Part shown: in pieces, positions 32,847-43,054 of the stretch | Layout of the letters: each line of letters starts with the position of its first letter | Position numbering within the stretch: the stretch's first letter is position 1 | Origin: Atherix ibis | Taxonomy: Eukaryota > Arthropoda > Insecta > Diptera > Athericidae | Assembly (NCBI GenBank): GCA_958298945.1 | Contig: OY282607.1 | Span: 52,553,020 to 52,617,019 of the forward strand | Direction of reading: 5' to 3' | Length of the DNA: 64,000 bases | Notes under the pieces: model-generated | What the model was told of the DNA's origin: nothing | The model's input: the letters and a program-made list of their open reading frames with translations, nothing else | The model's database searches: none | Made by a program: the position numbers and the translations under genes

Positions 32847-34935
32847 CTTACATTATAGAAGAATTGGATAGGCCTGTACACAAAAATACTGTCCAAATTT
32901 TCTCGAGAAGACATTCGTAAAAACGCTGCAAGTATGTGTCACGAAACACCGTAATCTGAAATAAAGACTTCCTATTTCTGTCGTGAAGAAAAAAACTATT
33001 TATGCAAATATATATTAATTTATACTAAGTTGTTCGTAACCCATTTAAAATTTAATAAAACCACACTTAAACGTTTACTTCGCGATAAGTATCTTAATGT
33101 AAATAAAAGTATGCAAGCATTTCGGTATGCTACCACTTTCATGTAGAATGGCGTATTTAAAAACTCCGAAAGTCTACAAAATTGATTTATATTTACGAAA
33201 TAAATAATAAACCAAAAAAATACAATTCAATTTCATATCGAAAGATTGTGCAAAAAAAACATTGTCTGTCGTTGTGTTTAAATTTTATTTTTGTTTCCAA
33301 TAAGTTAATTAAAATGAATATAAATAATTCTTTTGCAATTCAATAAATTTCTATTACGAAACTAGATGTCAGTGGGTGTCATGTCTACGATTTCTCACCG
33401 CTTTTGAGATAATTAAGACAAAATTGCGATTCCCAGGAATCACGACATTGTGTGCTCGTAGACGAGACATTAAAGTCAGGAGCAGATTAGAAAGGAGCGA
33501 GCAAAAGCAGATTAGATAGAAATGCTATTACTTCCGTATTTGGTATATGGAAGAGCCACACGGTAAGTTTTAACACTACAAAATTAATAATTGCAAAATT
33601 ATAACTCATTGAAATATTTTTTTATTTTTTTGGTAACTCATAGCAGCACCAAATGTGAGGCCATGGACTCAGCTGCAACAGAGGAAGAATTTAATCCAAC
33701 GCATGTAAGTAAAGTAACCCCGTTTAAATTCTTACATAGTAATACTTTTCCTTTGTAGAACTCGTCAACAAGGAGAGGAAGTAATTATGCATCCATCATA
33801 TTTTTTTATTGATATAGGAGAGGATTGTTTCTTATTGATTTAGTAACAATTTGCCTGTGTAGAATTAAGTTAGTTTAAAATATGTAATCGATTCTTCACC
33901 AGATACGCAACAAAACATTGCGGAAAAACTGAAAGTAGTAGGGCTAAATTTAAAAAAAAAACAAAAGTTGGTTAACCAGAAGAAATTGAACATTTCTGCT
34001 GGTTAATGGGGGAATCCATATCTAAAAAAGTTGTAGGCTCATTTAGGTTTTTGTGTCTACGAAATTTGCTGGGGATGACTGAGCTTAAAGTCTTTTCCTC
34101 CGGAGCTTAAAGTCTGCCCTTAATTTGAATTTTTATTCTCTCAGGGTGTATTCATGTGTCCGCCAGAATTTTAATGGTTCCATACCCCATCCTAGAACCC
34201 TTCGCAAGTGATACCAAACTACTCAATGTCGTCCAGTTTTTACAAACGAGGCCTTCACGGCTCTACGATATACTGCAACCAAAAATTAAAAGCTTTTCTG
34301 TAATCTGAAAGACGGACTTTCATTTTCTGCCTGCCGAAATATATATGAGAACACACAAATCCTAACTAAGTCGGTGGCGGATGCTATTGATTTTTGTAGA
34401 GAAGAACTTCAATTGGACGAATTCAAATGCAGTAATAGTACTACTATTTTTATTCGAAATTTGAATAACATTTTTTATATATTAAATAGTAGAAACTGTT
34501 CTGCTTTTGGGTACAAAGGATAATAAAAATAATTCGTCACGCATGCCATTGACTATATTAATTGTTTGCGATTTCAAGTGGTCTGCTTATCGTAGAACAT
34601 CGCAGAAAGTTGCGTTTTATTGGCTTAGTTGAGTGTCTGAAAAATTTTTGGCTAATAATTAGAGTCCTAAATGGCAATTTTTTAAAATACGTTCTCTTGT
34701 ATAAGTTCAGGCAAGACCATTTAGAATTGTTCTTCTCCACCATTCGGTCTCTTCTTGGTTCAAGATTCATTGCCAAGAATGTCTTTCAACTTTAGGAGGA
34801 GAATTCACACCAAGCGTACAAGTCCTTTGGCTTCCTAAAGTACTGTTCTGAAAGTATTGCCGAAGTGCTGAAAAACAAATCCGACTGCAGGTGGCGGAAT
34901 GTGGTCAGAATAGTTCGATTTTAAACAAACTAATT
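32847..34935 (+). mobile_element. P-type element (family P1), copy C, chimeric relic
   Basis: It starts with the P1 left end (cttacattatagaagaattg then gataggcctgtacac). Up to about 33445 it follows the region that lies just inside the right end of copy A, in the same orientation as A. It then enters THAP-gene sequence in the forward direction, which in A is on the other strand, and runs on into transposase sequence. No right terminal repeat or target duplication was found. Confidence 0.65.
33446..34920 (+). pseudogene. P-element-type transposase gene relic
   Basis: The end of the THAP region reads RNAITSVFGIWKSHT before a gtaag donor. Later pieces match copy A exons (DTQQNIAEKLKVVGLNLKKK). 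Beyond that, frames absent from A appear: SVADAIDFCREELQLDEFKC, FIRNLNNIFYILNSRNCSAF with GYKG, then SGLLIVEHRRKLRFIGLVEC and LLYKFRQDHLELFFSTIRSL. These are landmarks of P-element and THAP9-like transposases (LNSRN..GFK, QDHLE..F..IRS). Stops and frameshifts throughout. The catalytic acidic residues were not assigned. Confidence 0.75.
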
Positions 34936-36115
34936 TACAATAAAATGCTATCAAAGTTAGGGAGCATTAATAGAAACTTTATTATTCGAGAATACTATTT
35001 CTCATTTTATCAATAGTGGCCACTTTTAATCATTTAATTAATTCGATAATTCAACAGTACTTTCGCATCCGTTGGTACTATATTTCGCGTTCATGTGTTG
35101 GCAAACCTGACCGTAGTTTCTATAATAGATTAATTTTAATCTTATAACTTTTCTTATTAGCAATATTCTCCAGTTGCTTCTCCCGACTATATTGCATTCA
35201 TATTTTCAATTTAAAAAAGGAATTAGTTTTGCATTTAGAAGAAAAATTCACTTTCAATTTTTCTTCTAAATGCAAAAGTAATTCCTTTTTTAAATATGAT
35301 ATGAGTGCACATACATCTTATTTCTTATTGTTATCGAATCATTTTCTTATTCGTTGCGTATTTACGGAATACAACTGTACTTGCAACTGAGAATTTATTT
35401 TATTCATATTAACGCAATCATTTATTTTAAACCTCTCCCCATTGGTATAATTTTTCAGTGTGTTTTCCAATGCTGTTTTTATTATGTTAAAATAAATAAA
35501 GTATATTCGGTTGACTGATTATTTAAATAAATTTTTTGCATTTCTGTTTTCACTTGCTCTATTAGACCATTTTGTAATGCATTTACTAAATAATGTTGTT
35601 TTTAATTTTTTTTAGAATATTAGTTATTAATTATTGAAGTACATTAAATTTATCATCTTTTAATTTAGTTTTAAAGCATTTGCTATAATTTTGTATACAA
35701 TTAACTTCTTTATTATTAAGAATTTGATGTAATGTTCTGTGCAATTAATGCTTTTTTTTAATTTAATTTAAATGACCATTTCAATTCACAAATATACATT
35801 TATATTATAAAGAAGTTGTTCAATATCTATAAATGATTGTTTTAACAATAAAATTTATATTTACTAAGTTGCGGTGTAGTTTTAATTTCAACATAATATC
35901 ATATTCTCTCATTTGTTTTGATATAATCAAATAACTTGCAATTTATATTTTTATATGCTCTTCCGCTTTATAATTTTGTTTTAATAAATAATATATAGTG
36001 ACATGAAAATATATAATAAATAACAGTTTAAAATAGAATACTATGTTTTATACATTTTCAGTAACAAACAAACAAGCTTGCATTCTTTCTAATTTGCTGG
36101 AAATTCGTAGCAATC
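34936..36115. other. No gene seen apart from a hairpin
   Basis: AT-rich sequence. It contains the long inverted repeat at 35210-35294, listed separately, and nothing else recognisable. Confidence 0.55.
35210..35294. repeat. Hairpin: 39-bp inverted repeat with 7-base loop
   Basis: Arms 35210-35248 and 35256-35294 are reverse complements with one mismatch. Weaker pairing continues outside (tgcattcatatt and tatgatatgagtgca). Transcribed RNA would form a stable stem of 39 bp or more. Confidence 0.95.
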
Positions 36116-36116
36116 A

Positions 36117-36230
36117 AATTTGATTGATAAACTCAATAAATCAATGAACTATTGTACTTTTTATAGGCCAATAAGTCTGCTACCATTTTTGTCAAAAATC
36201 TTCGAAAAAATAAATAATATTTTAAAATAG
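36117..36230 (+). pseudogene. Jockey-like LINE scrap
   Basis: Frame reads FYRPISLLPFLSKIFEKINN, a reverse-transcriptase block 2 motif. The same sequence recurs at 40685-40790. Confidence 0.6.
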
Positions 36231-36263
36231 AATACTGTGTTTTATTGAAAATTTCCATAACTA

Positions 36264-37551
36264 CGAGGGTCATTCAACAAGTACTTAGCCTACAAAAGAA
36301 AAACGAAAATTTTGGAAAGGTGGCAATTTATTTTTCCACATAATCTCCTTCAAGCTCGATACACTTGGCCCAGCGATGCTCTAACTTTTTTAACCCGTCC
36401 AAAAAATAAATTTTCTCAAGGGAAGCAAAATAGGACTCCGTGGCGACGATGACCTCCTCATTCGACCCAAATTTATTCCCGGCGAGTGATTTTTTCAGGT
36501 TTGGAAACAAAAAGTAGTTACAAGGGGCCAAATCTGGAGAGTACGGTGGATGGGGCAGCAATTCGTAACGCAATTCGACCAATTTGGCCATGGCGACGGC
36601 GGAGGTGTGAGCCGGTGCGTTGTCGTGGTGGAACAGCACTTTTTTCTTCGCAAAGGGGGCCGCTTTTTCTTCAATTCGACGTCAAATCGGCCCAATAAGT
36701 CAGCATAGTAGCGCCCCGTGATTGCTTTACCCTTCTCAGGTAATCGATGTGGATCACACCTTGTGAATCCCAGAAAACGGTGGCCATCACCTTTCCGGCC
36801 GATCGAACAGGCTTCGCCTTCTTCGGAGCACGTTCGCCGGGTGAAGTCCACTGTTTCGACTGTTCCTTGGTCTCTGGTGTGTACCAGTGAATCCATGTTT
36901 CGTCGACGGTCACAAAACGACGCAAAAACTCCGCTGGATTGCGCTGAAACAGCGCCAAACACGTCGCCAATGTGGTCTCACGGTTGCGCTTGTTTTCCGG
37001 TGTGAGCAAACGCGGCACCCATCGCGCCGACAGCTTTCTCATGCCCAGTTCTTCGTGTAGAATATGATGCACCGTTCCTACTGCGATGCCCACAGTCTCA
37101 GCTATCTCGTGAACCTTCAATCGACGGTCTGCCAATACGAGATCGTGGACTTTTTTAACGTTTTCCTTCGTAGCAGCCGTTTTCGGGGCACCTGGGCGTG
37201 GCTCATCAAAAACCGACGTGCTGCCACGAACAAACTCGTTGAACCAATTCTTGACGGGCCATCGAAGGAGAAGAGTCACCATACACAGCATCCAAGCGAT
37301 CTTTGATTTCGCTGCGCGTTTTCCCTTCCAAAAACAAGAATCTAATCACCGAACGATATTGTTCTTTTTCCATTTTTGTGCAACCGACCGACACGCTCGC
37401 TTTCAAAGGCTCTCAAAACAAAACTAATGAAGGGAATCAACTGAAACTTTGACAGTAGGCTACTAAGAGAATGTACTGCACGATGGTAAATTTCTTTTGT
37501 GACAGCAGCTTCATCGGGCGGTGAGGCTAAGTACTTGTTGAATGACCCTCG
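36264..37551 (-). mobile_element. mariner element, family M6
   Basis: Terminal repeats cgagggtcattcaacaagta and complement, about 28 bp, are flanked by TA at 36262-36263 and 37552-37553. Full length at 1288 bp. The ends resemble those of family M1, but the proteins differ clearly. Confidence 0.93.
36328..37373 (-). pseudogene. mariner M6 transposase, three frameshifts
   Basis: It starts MEKEQYRSVIRFLFLEGKTR and ends IELEGDYVEK, about 345 residues if frames are followed. The frame changes near 37258 (after DSSPSMA), near 36730 (after HIDYL) and near 36640. Catalytic motifs: VTVDETWIHWY (intact), FHHDNAPAHTS (intact), and LAPCNYFLFPN, where the third aspartate is asparagine. Sequence between the breaks is well kept, so the copy is not very old. 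Confidence 0.9.
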
Positions 37552-37594
37552 TAATTCCATCAAACAACAAAACCCTCAATATTAAAAAATCGAT

Positions 37595-37835
37595 TTGTTT
37601 CATGGATGAAACATCTAGCCATTCCTTCACATCTGAGAGGAAGGAACATATAATGTACTGAAATGGGAGAATCGGCCCTAAAGAAGGCGAGGAGAGTTCC
37701 ATCTGCTGGCAAGGTAAAGTCATGGCGTCAGTTCTTTGGAATGCTGGACGTGGGCTAATTTGGATTGAATATCTTCAAAAAGAAAAAGCAATCAACGGCG
37801 AGTATTATGCGAACAAAATCAAATTTTGTTGCGAA
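37595..37835 (+). pseudogene. mariner fragment of a further type
   Basis: Frames give FMDETS (first catalytic motif region), GESALKKARRVPSAGK-type sequence with changes, VMASVLWNAGRGLIWIEYLQ and KEKAINGEYYANKI. This is the middle of a mariner transposase different from M1-M6. It ends exactly where the duplicated DUF1091 segment begins. Confidence 0.65.
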
Positions 37836-37845
37836 ACAATTTCAT

Positions 37846-39530
37846 ATAAGATTCGCTTAAATTAGATTTTTATTCTAAAAATAATCATAAAAAAAAACAA
37901 TAAAATTGACTATCGAGCTACCATAATAATGGACTTGAGTATTTATCATTTCCTCTATTATAGATTCACTATTAAATCTATTGTAATTACTACAATTATA
38001 TTTGATACATTTTTGAATTTTACTGAAAGTATTTACAAAAAGTCTTTTGGATCATATGATAAATTTCTGTATCATAAATTATTTCGTTAACCACTTTAAT
38101 TGTACAAATTTATAACTATGATCGTGAAGTGAATTCTACGGAGTATTACAAACATAATCCATGTCATGTGTAGCTAGATTTACTATAAAAAAATTATTCG
38201 CAACATTTTAGAAATAATATTTGTCGGATAAAATCATTATTATTAAATAATTACTATTTCGTTTTTACACGAACAATTATTAAAAATCAATACAATCTGC
38301 TAATTAGATCCAAAATTGGATCTATTTTTATTGTGTGTATATTATGTGTTTAGTTTAATCCAGTATTAGTTATTATTAAGACAGCAAAACCAAGCAGGAA
38401 TTATTAAAGCAGAGACAAAAAAATGATACAAAAACATATCTTCTTATTATTAATTGCTGCAATTTCAATTTCATCTACAAATGGCGCAGTGGTATAAAAA
38501 TTGTGTGAAAATCGAAATAAACAAATTTTTTTTATTAATCTGTCTCCCCCTCTCCATAAGAGCAAACAACGTTATTGCTATAAAAATTTCAATGTAACCC
38601 AACGAAATAATGAAAAATTCGGAAAAGTCATCATTGTACTGCACGGTATTTCACCCCCGAATATTAGCATTTATTTGATCGTTAATAACACTATTAAAAA
38701 TATGTTCGCTCGGGTCTCGTTTATAACGCTATCCAAGAACAGGCAACACGTTCTAGTAAATCAAACTCTGGACATGTGCAAAATTTTCAGTGGAAGCAAA
38801 ATGGACTTTTTTACCCGGCTAGTTCTGCATTTTATCGAGAATTCAAAAACATTACCAAAGAAATGTCCAATTATGCCGGTAAATTTTTAAAATAAACAAT
38901 ATCAGATTTTTATGCTAAAAAAATATATTTTTCATTTTTTTGTCATTCTATTTTAGGGGATTTATAAGGAAGAGTATATAAATTTCGGAGATAATCTAGA
39001 CATGAATATAATGCCGAGAGGAACTAACACAATAATCCTAGACTTTTTTATAAAGGAAACATCCGATCAAATATTGAAATTAGGTTTTCTAAAAATTGCA
39101 TTTGACTTTTATTTAAAACTGAAACGACCATGCGCAAAAATAGAACCTTTTTATAATATAACTAATTTACAGAAATAAGTTTAATAAAATTTAAATTGAG
39201 GTCTGATTTTCTCTTCAAATAATTAAAAAAAACGGTGTATTACTAAATATTTCTTTATAAAACAGTTTTATAAAAATATTTCATAAAATACTATTTGATA
39301 AAATGTTTTGATTAGTCTTAAATTTGTATGCTGCATACATTTTGTTATACAGTAACAAATAACAAAAAAAATTTGGTGTGAAATTAGAAGTAAGAAAAGT
39401 TTTTAAATCAAAATCTAAGGGTTCATTCATTGTTAATTTATTTTAATGAAATATTATCAGAATAAAATTTGGAATTAATTTACGTTCTATTTGATGACAC
39501 ACTTCCTTGGTATTTCTTCATCTGATGAAT
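37846..39530 (+). repeat. Inverted segmental duplication, copy 1
   Basis: It matches the reverse complement of 58129-59838 over non-coding flanks, all three DUF1091 exons and both introns. Indels are frequent outside the gene. Shared landmarks: gttgcgaaacaatttcatat, ctaccataataatggact, catgtcatgtgtagct, and beyond the gene aagggttcattcattgttaa. Confidence 0.88.
38423..39178 (+). CDS. DUF1091 secreted protein, gene 1
   Basis: Three exons, 38423-38491, 38561-38878 and 38957-39178, with GT/AG introns of 69 and 78 bp, both phase 0. They encode 202 residues. MIQKHIFLLLIAAISISSTN is a signal peptide, so the product is secreted or membrane-associated. The body matches the insect DUF1091 family, which has an MD-2-related lipid-recognition-type fold: NQTLDMCKIFSG, FIENSKTLPKKCPIMPGIYK with the CPxxxGxY motif, then a C-terminal beta-rich part. 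Function of the family is largely unknown; chemosensory or lipid-binding roles have been suggested for relatives. A polyadenylation signal AATAAA lies at 39183-39188. Gene 3 at 58558 is its inverted duplicate. Confidence 0.88.
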
Positions 39531-39539
39531 TATAATTAG

Positions 39540-40060
39540 AAAATATTCTAAAATTCCGATAATTTCTCCTTTGATTTACCCTTATAGGTACGAAAAAGCA
39601 TCGGAATATATACTCCACGATATTGGGTACATGCTATCGTTTCCAATTCTTACGGGCTCTGTTTTCAAATGCTAATTTTTTAAACATGGAAAACTATTTT
39701 TTTTTACTATGTAAAATATATATTAAATTCATAAATGAAGCAACACAGAACAATTAAACATTTTATATAATCGAAAATAAATCGTTGATGCTATCAAATC
39801 AATATTAAGCAAGATGAACATTGTTATCTTTAAAAAAATATTGGTGGTCTCTTGCAAGGTATTGAACGCAAATAAAGGTATTACTACAAGGAACATTTTT
39901 GATATTTTTACAACCATTAGAGAGTGCGTCCCAAGTAGAAACTGCACTGTCGCATCTGTTAATTTCAATATTTGTTAAGGCCATTTATTTTGAATAAATT
40001 CTGATGCCAAGTTTAACCTGAAAATAAAAAATTAAGCTTAGTTGCGTTTGTTGCATTTGA
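39540..40060. other. No gene seen
   Basis: AT-rich spacer. Nothing recognisable. Confidence 0.5.
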
Positions 40061-40062
40061 GC

Positions 40063-40300
40063 ATGTTTGGTACTTGCTTACTTTGGAAGCTGAGACGGTT
40101 CCTTTCTTCCAGTTACTATTTTTAAACAACCATATCTATCAAAAACGATCTTTCCTGTTTCCGTGTGCCTTGAACATTTTGCAATTTCCAAAGCAATATC
40201 TGACGTTTCTCAGGGTAGTATCATTGGATCTTTCCTGTATAATATATTTAGCTTTGACATTTCCACTTACACTAACACGCTCGCTGCAACTTAAGCAGTA
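40063..40300 (+). pseudogene. Jockey-like LINE scrap
   Basis: The words gcttactttggaagctgaga and ctttcctgtataatatattt, with stops, read LLWKLRRFLSSSYY... and ...GSIIGSFLYNIF-like. This is the D-block to PQGS region of the Jockey-type reverse transcriptase, heavily decayed. Confidence 0.5.
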
Positions 40301-40496
40301 AGTAAAAGTAAACGAAGAATATGACGTAGGCAGCGAGATGGTATGACCGTATATTGGAGGCTTGATTCGGGCATTCGGCGTTTGGCTAAGCGTGAAAAAA
40401 ACGAAATTTGGTCTTTAGTTTCTACGGGCATTTGCTTATGGCATTGATACTTTTATCGGTCGCCAATATATGCGTGCGGATATATATTTTTGTGTT

Positions 40497-40680
40497 CCGG
40501 CCCGGTAGTACAGCCGTTAGCATGCTGGACTATCAGTCAGAGGTTCGTGGGTTCGAATTTTACTAACGCATGGTCCGAGGCTAATTCTCGAAAGCCAAAG
40601 GGACTTTTTATTGTTGTGTGGCGCTTAGCATATACATTTCAGTACTATTGTTACTTCAAATGATAACAAACAAACAAGCA
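40497..40680 (+). repeat. tRNA-derived SINE-like sequence
   Basis: cggtagtacagccgttagca with tgctgg resembles a tRNA A box and D arm, and gtgggttcgaatttt at 40547-40561 a B box, at about the right spacing. The putative anticodon and acceptor stems do not pair well, so it is not a working tRNA gene. A non-tRNA body follows, ending in tgataacaaacaaacaagca. A tRNA-related SINE is the best explanation. Confidence 0.5.
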
Positions 40681-40684
40681 AGCA

Positions 40685-40945
40685 TTCTTTCTAATTTGAC
40701 TCAATAAATCAATGAACTGTTGTACTTTTTATATGCCAACAAGTCTTCTACCATTTTTGTCAATAATCTTCGAAAATGTATTTCTTTGCCGGTTATAATA
40801 GTCGATTATATTGCATCCTATTTAAAAAAAAAAGAATATTACTTGGCGTATTCGTAGATATAAGTCAAGCTGTGCATCGAGGATTACTCTGGAAACTTAA
40901 GAAAATCCTTCCTTCCAAGGAACTCCAATCGCTTCAATCAAAAAT
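40685..40945 (+). pseudogene. Jockey-like LINE scrap
   Basis: Matches 36117-36230 at the start (caataaatcaatgaact.ttg). Further on, GLLWKLKKILPSK-type sequence appears near 40880-40915. Heavily broken. Confidence 0.5.
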
Positions 40946-40989
40946 AATTCTTTAACATGACCGATGCTCCATTTTATGTTCATAATAAT

Positions 40990-42060
40990 TCCATTTGTCA
41001 TCGCTCGGATTTATTATCCGCACCACCGCATTCCTAATCCAGGGTCATCTAGCATTGGATTCTTCCACCATTAAACTCCGAACAGGCCCGTCTGACAAAG
41101 ATTTTACTAATTTAACTGTTAGCAGAGTCTTCGATCTCGATGGCAGAACTGTTCGCTTCTCAGATGCTCTTCAAGACACCATATTTGAAGTTTATACAGT
41201 CCAACCCGTTTATACAGTCATCGATGATATCTGCCCCTATATCGATACGTTGATAGGTGTTTCCTCGAAATTCAACCTCCATACCTTTTTGTCCTCGGAC
41301 GTGTATGTGCTGCCCAGTAGCAGTTTATATTCCTATTGATTATTCCTGAACATGACTTTTGGCCAGTCGTGCTAGCATGTGTTAACCAATAACTGTTCCA
41401 GATGCTCCTGTATTTAGAGTTAACCGACACGGCGTTTTATTAATTGCTCCGTTTATTACCAGGATATTTCCATTATAAGCCTGTAAAATTCGTATCTTCA
41501 GAACAGTCAGCGCACGCTGCTCTGCCCTGGCGTTTATTCGTTTACCAGATTCATCTAGACGGGGTCACTTATGCGACGTGCAACTGCTAGTCTCTGATTC
41601 TTAGTTTTTGGCACCTTTGTTTTCGGGCAATTTGTTCTAATGTGAGCCCCTTTTCCTCATTGTTTCCATCTTAAAACCGACCGGCGGCCATTTGGAATAG
41701 CACCATTATCCTCGACCATAATTGCTCTAACCTGGTGCGTTCACGTATGCTGACGAACTAACTCTAGTTCCAATGCATTTTTCTTATCCCATGAACGAAG
41801 TTGATGTAGACTGATATGCCTTCCGCACCAACTTATCAATTTACAGTGCCCACTGTTAGAGACCTTCATTATGACGCTGATTCCGATCTTTTAGTTGTGC
41901 TCGAAAGACATGGTCTCGATGACTCTCTCCGTAGCATGATTCCAGCGCTTGTAACAAACCATCGTGTGACTTTACCACCAAGAGCCTGATCGCATAACCC
42001 CAGTGTTAGTGCAGTTTGTGCCTGTTTATCTGTCCACCTATTTTCCAACACACGCCCCCC
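40990..42060 (-). pseudogene. Ty3/gypsy gag and protease relic
   Basis: Read on the minus strand from 42060. DKQAQTALTLGLCDQALGG is a capsid-like part of gag. Further on, with frame changes, come KKNALELE-type sequence and a zinc-knuckle remnant GAHIRTNCPKTK near 41620-41650. The protease follows near 41440: PCRLTLNTGASGTVI, where the catalytic DTGA is changed to NTGA, and ATGQHIHVRGQKGMEVEF as the flap region, then DIIDDCINGLDCINF. No LTRs were found. It is older than the transposons around it. Only broken pieces remain. Confidence 0.65.
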
Positions 42061-43050
42061 CCCCACCCCCCGGGATATTAAGTATCGATCAGCTTATCAT
42101 CTCAATGATGGCAAATGACTAACAAGGGGCAAAATTAGATATCCGACAGTGGATATTCCGTGCCATCATGAGAATGTTTTGTAGATGCAATTCATGTTAC
42201 ACTACTCAACATAAAAACGGTATAAAATAAGCAAAGTAATATAAATAAATTTGAGTAAATGGCGACAAAAACAAAGGAGATTGATTGGAAAAATGTGATA
42301 TTGCACAGGAGATTGATTGGAAAAATGTGATATTGCCTAACAGTGCTTTAGGGGCGCGAACTCTGAAATTCTGGTAGGCCTTCCTAAGGGAACTCGAAAG
42401 AAAGATCGCTCCGAATTCAGAGTAATCTGTTTTAAAAGCGAACTCGGAGTCAGCCCCCCCCCCCCCTCATCCTTGGGATGACCACCAAGAATGGACCCTG
42501 TCTCTTGGCGTAGGCTTTGAGGTAGCTGTGGTCTTTTAGAAATGTGATGCAGCAAGCTGGGGCGCAGTTTGTGGTGCAGACGTGGGAAAGTTTCGTAGGC
42601 TTTCCGATAAGTACCATCGATTTTCTTATTTTAATCAACACACCGCCCATCTCTATGACCACAAAGTGGTTATGGGAGGATGGTATGACCAATAGGCTTA
42701 GGCATCTCTTAGAACAAGGGCAGGTAGAGCGTATGTAGAAAATGTCTACCTATTTGCCTTAGCCATAGATTCAAATTGTAATTTGTATGCCGCCCATGAA
42801 GTTCACCTTCTCTTCTACTTGGTTTACTGTGGGTTCCATCGAAAGTTCTGTCGCTGCCTCTGGTACGTCGAAAGTTGTGAGAATTAAAGAGACGTTTGCG
42901 TCAGAGATATTTTCGTATTAAAACAGTCTTTCAGTAAATAATAAGATATATTTTATTAAGAAAATAATTGCAAATTTAGTTGAATGAACTTTATTTATAA
43001 ACGTTCTCTTCGATATCAATGGCTTCCCTGATGTTGAACTTGTGACGTCA
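42055..43050. other. Unclassified sequence with C tracts and a short tandem repeat
   Basis: Contains C runs at about 42056-42075 and 42456-42469 and a tandem repeat of about 31 bp at 42275-42336 (two copies of aggagattgattggaaaaat then gtgatattgc). Frames in 42450-42740 are open on both strands for 60-80 codons but show no motif I know. Confidence 0.4.
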
Positions 43051-43054
43051 TTTT

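Noticed and set aside
40500..40575. Functional tRNA gene
   Set aside because: A- and B-box-like words are present, but the acceptor and anticodon stems do not pair, so a SINE or pseudogene is more likely.
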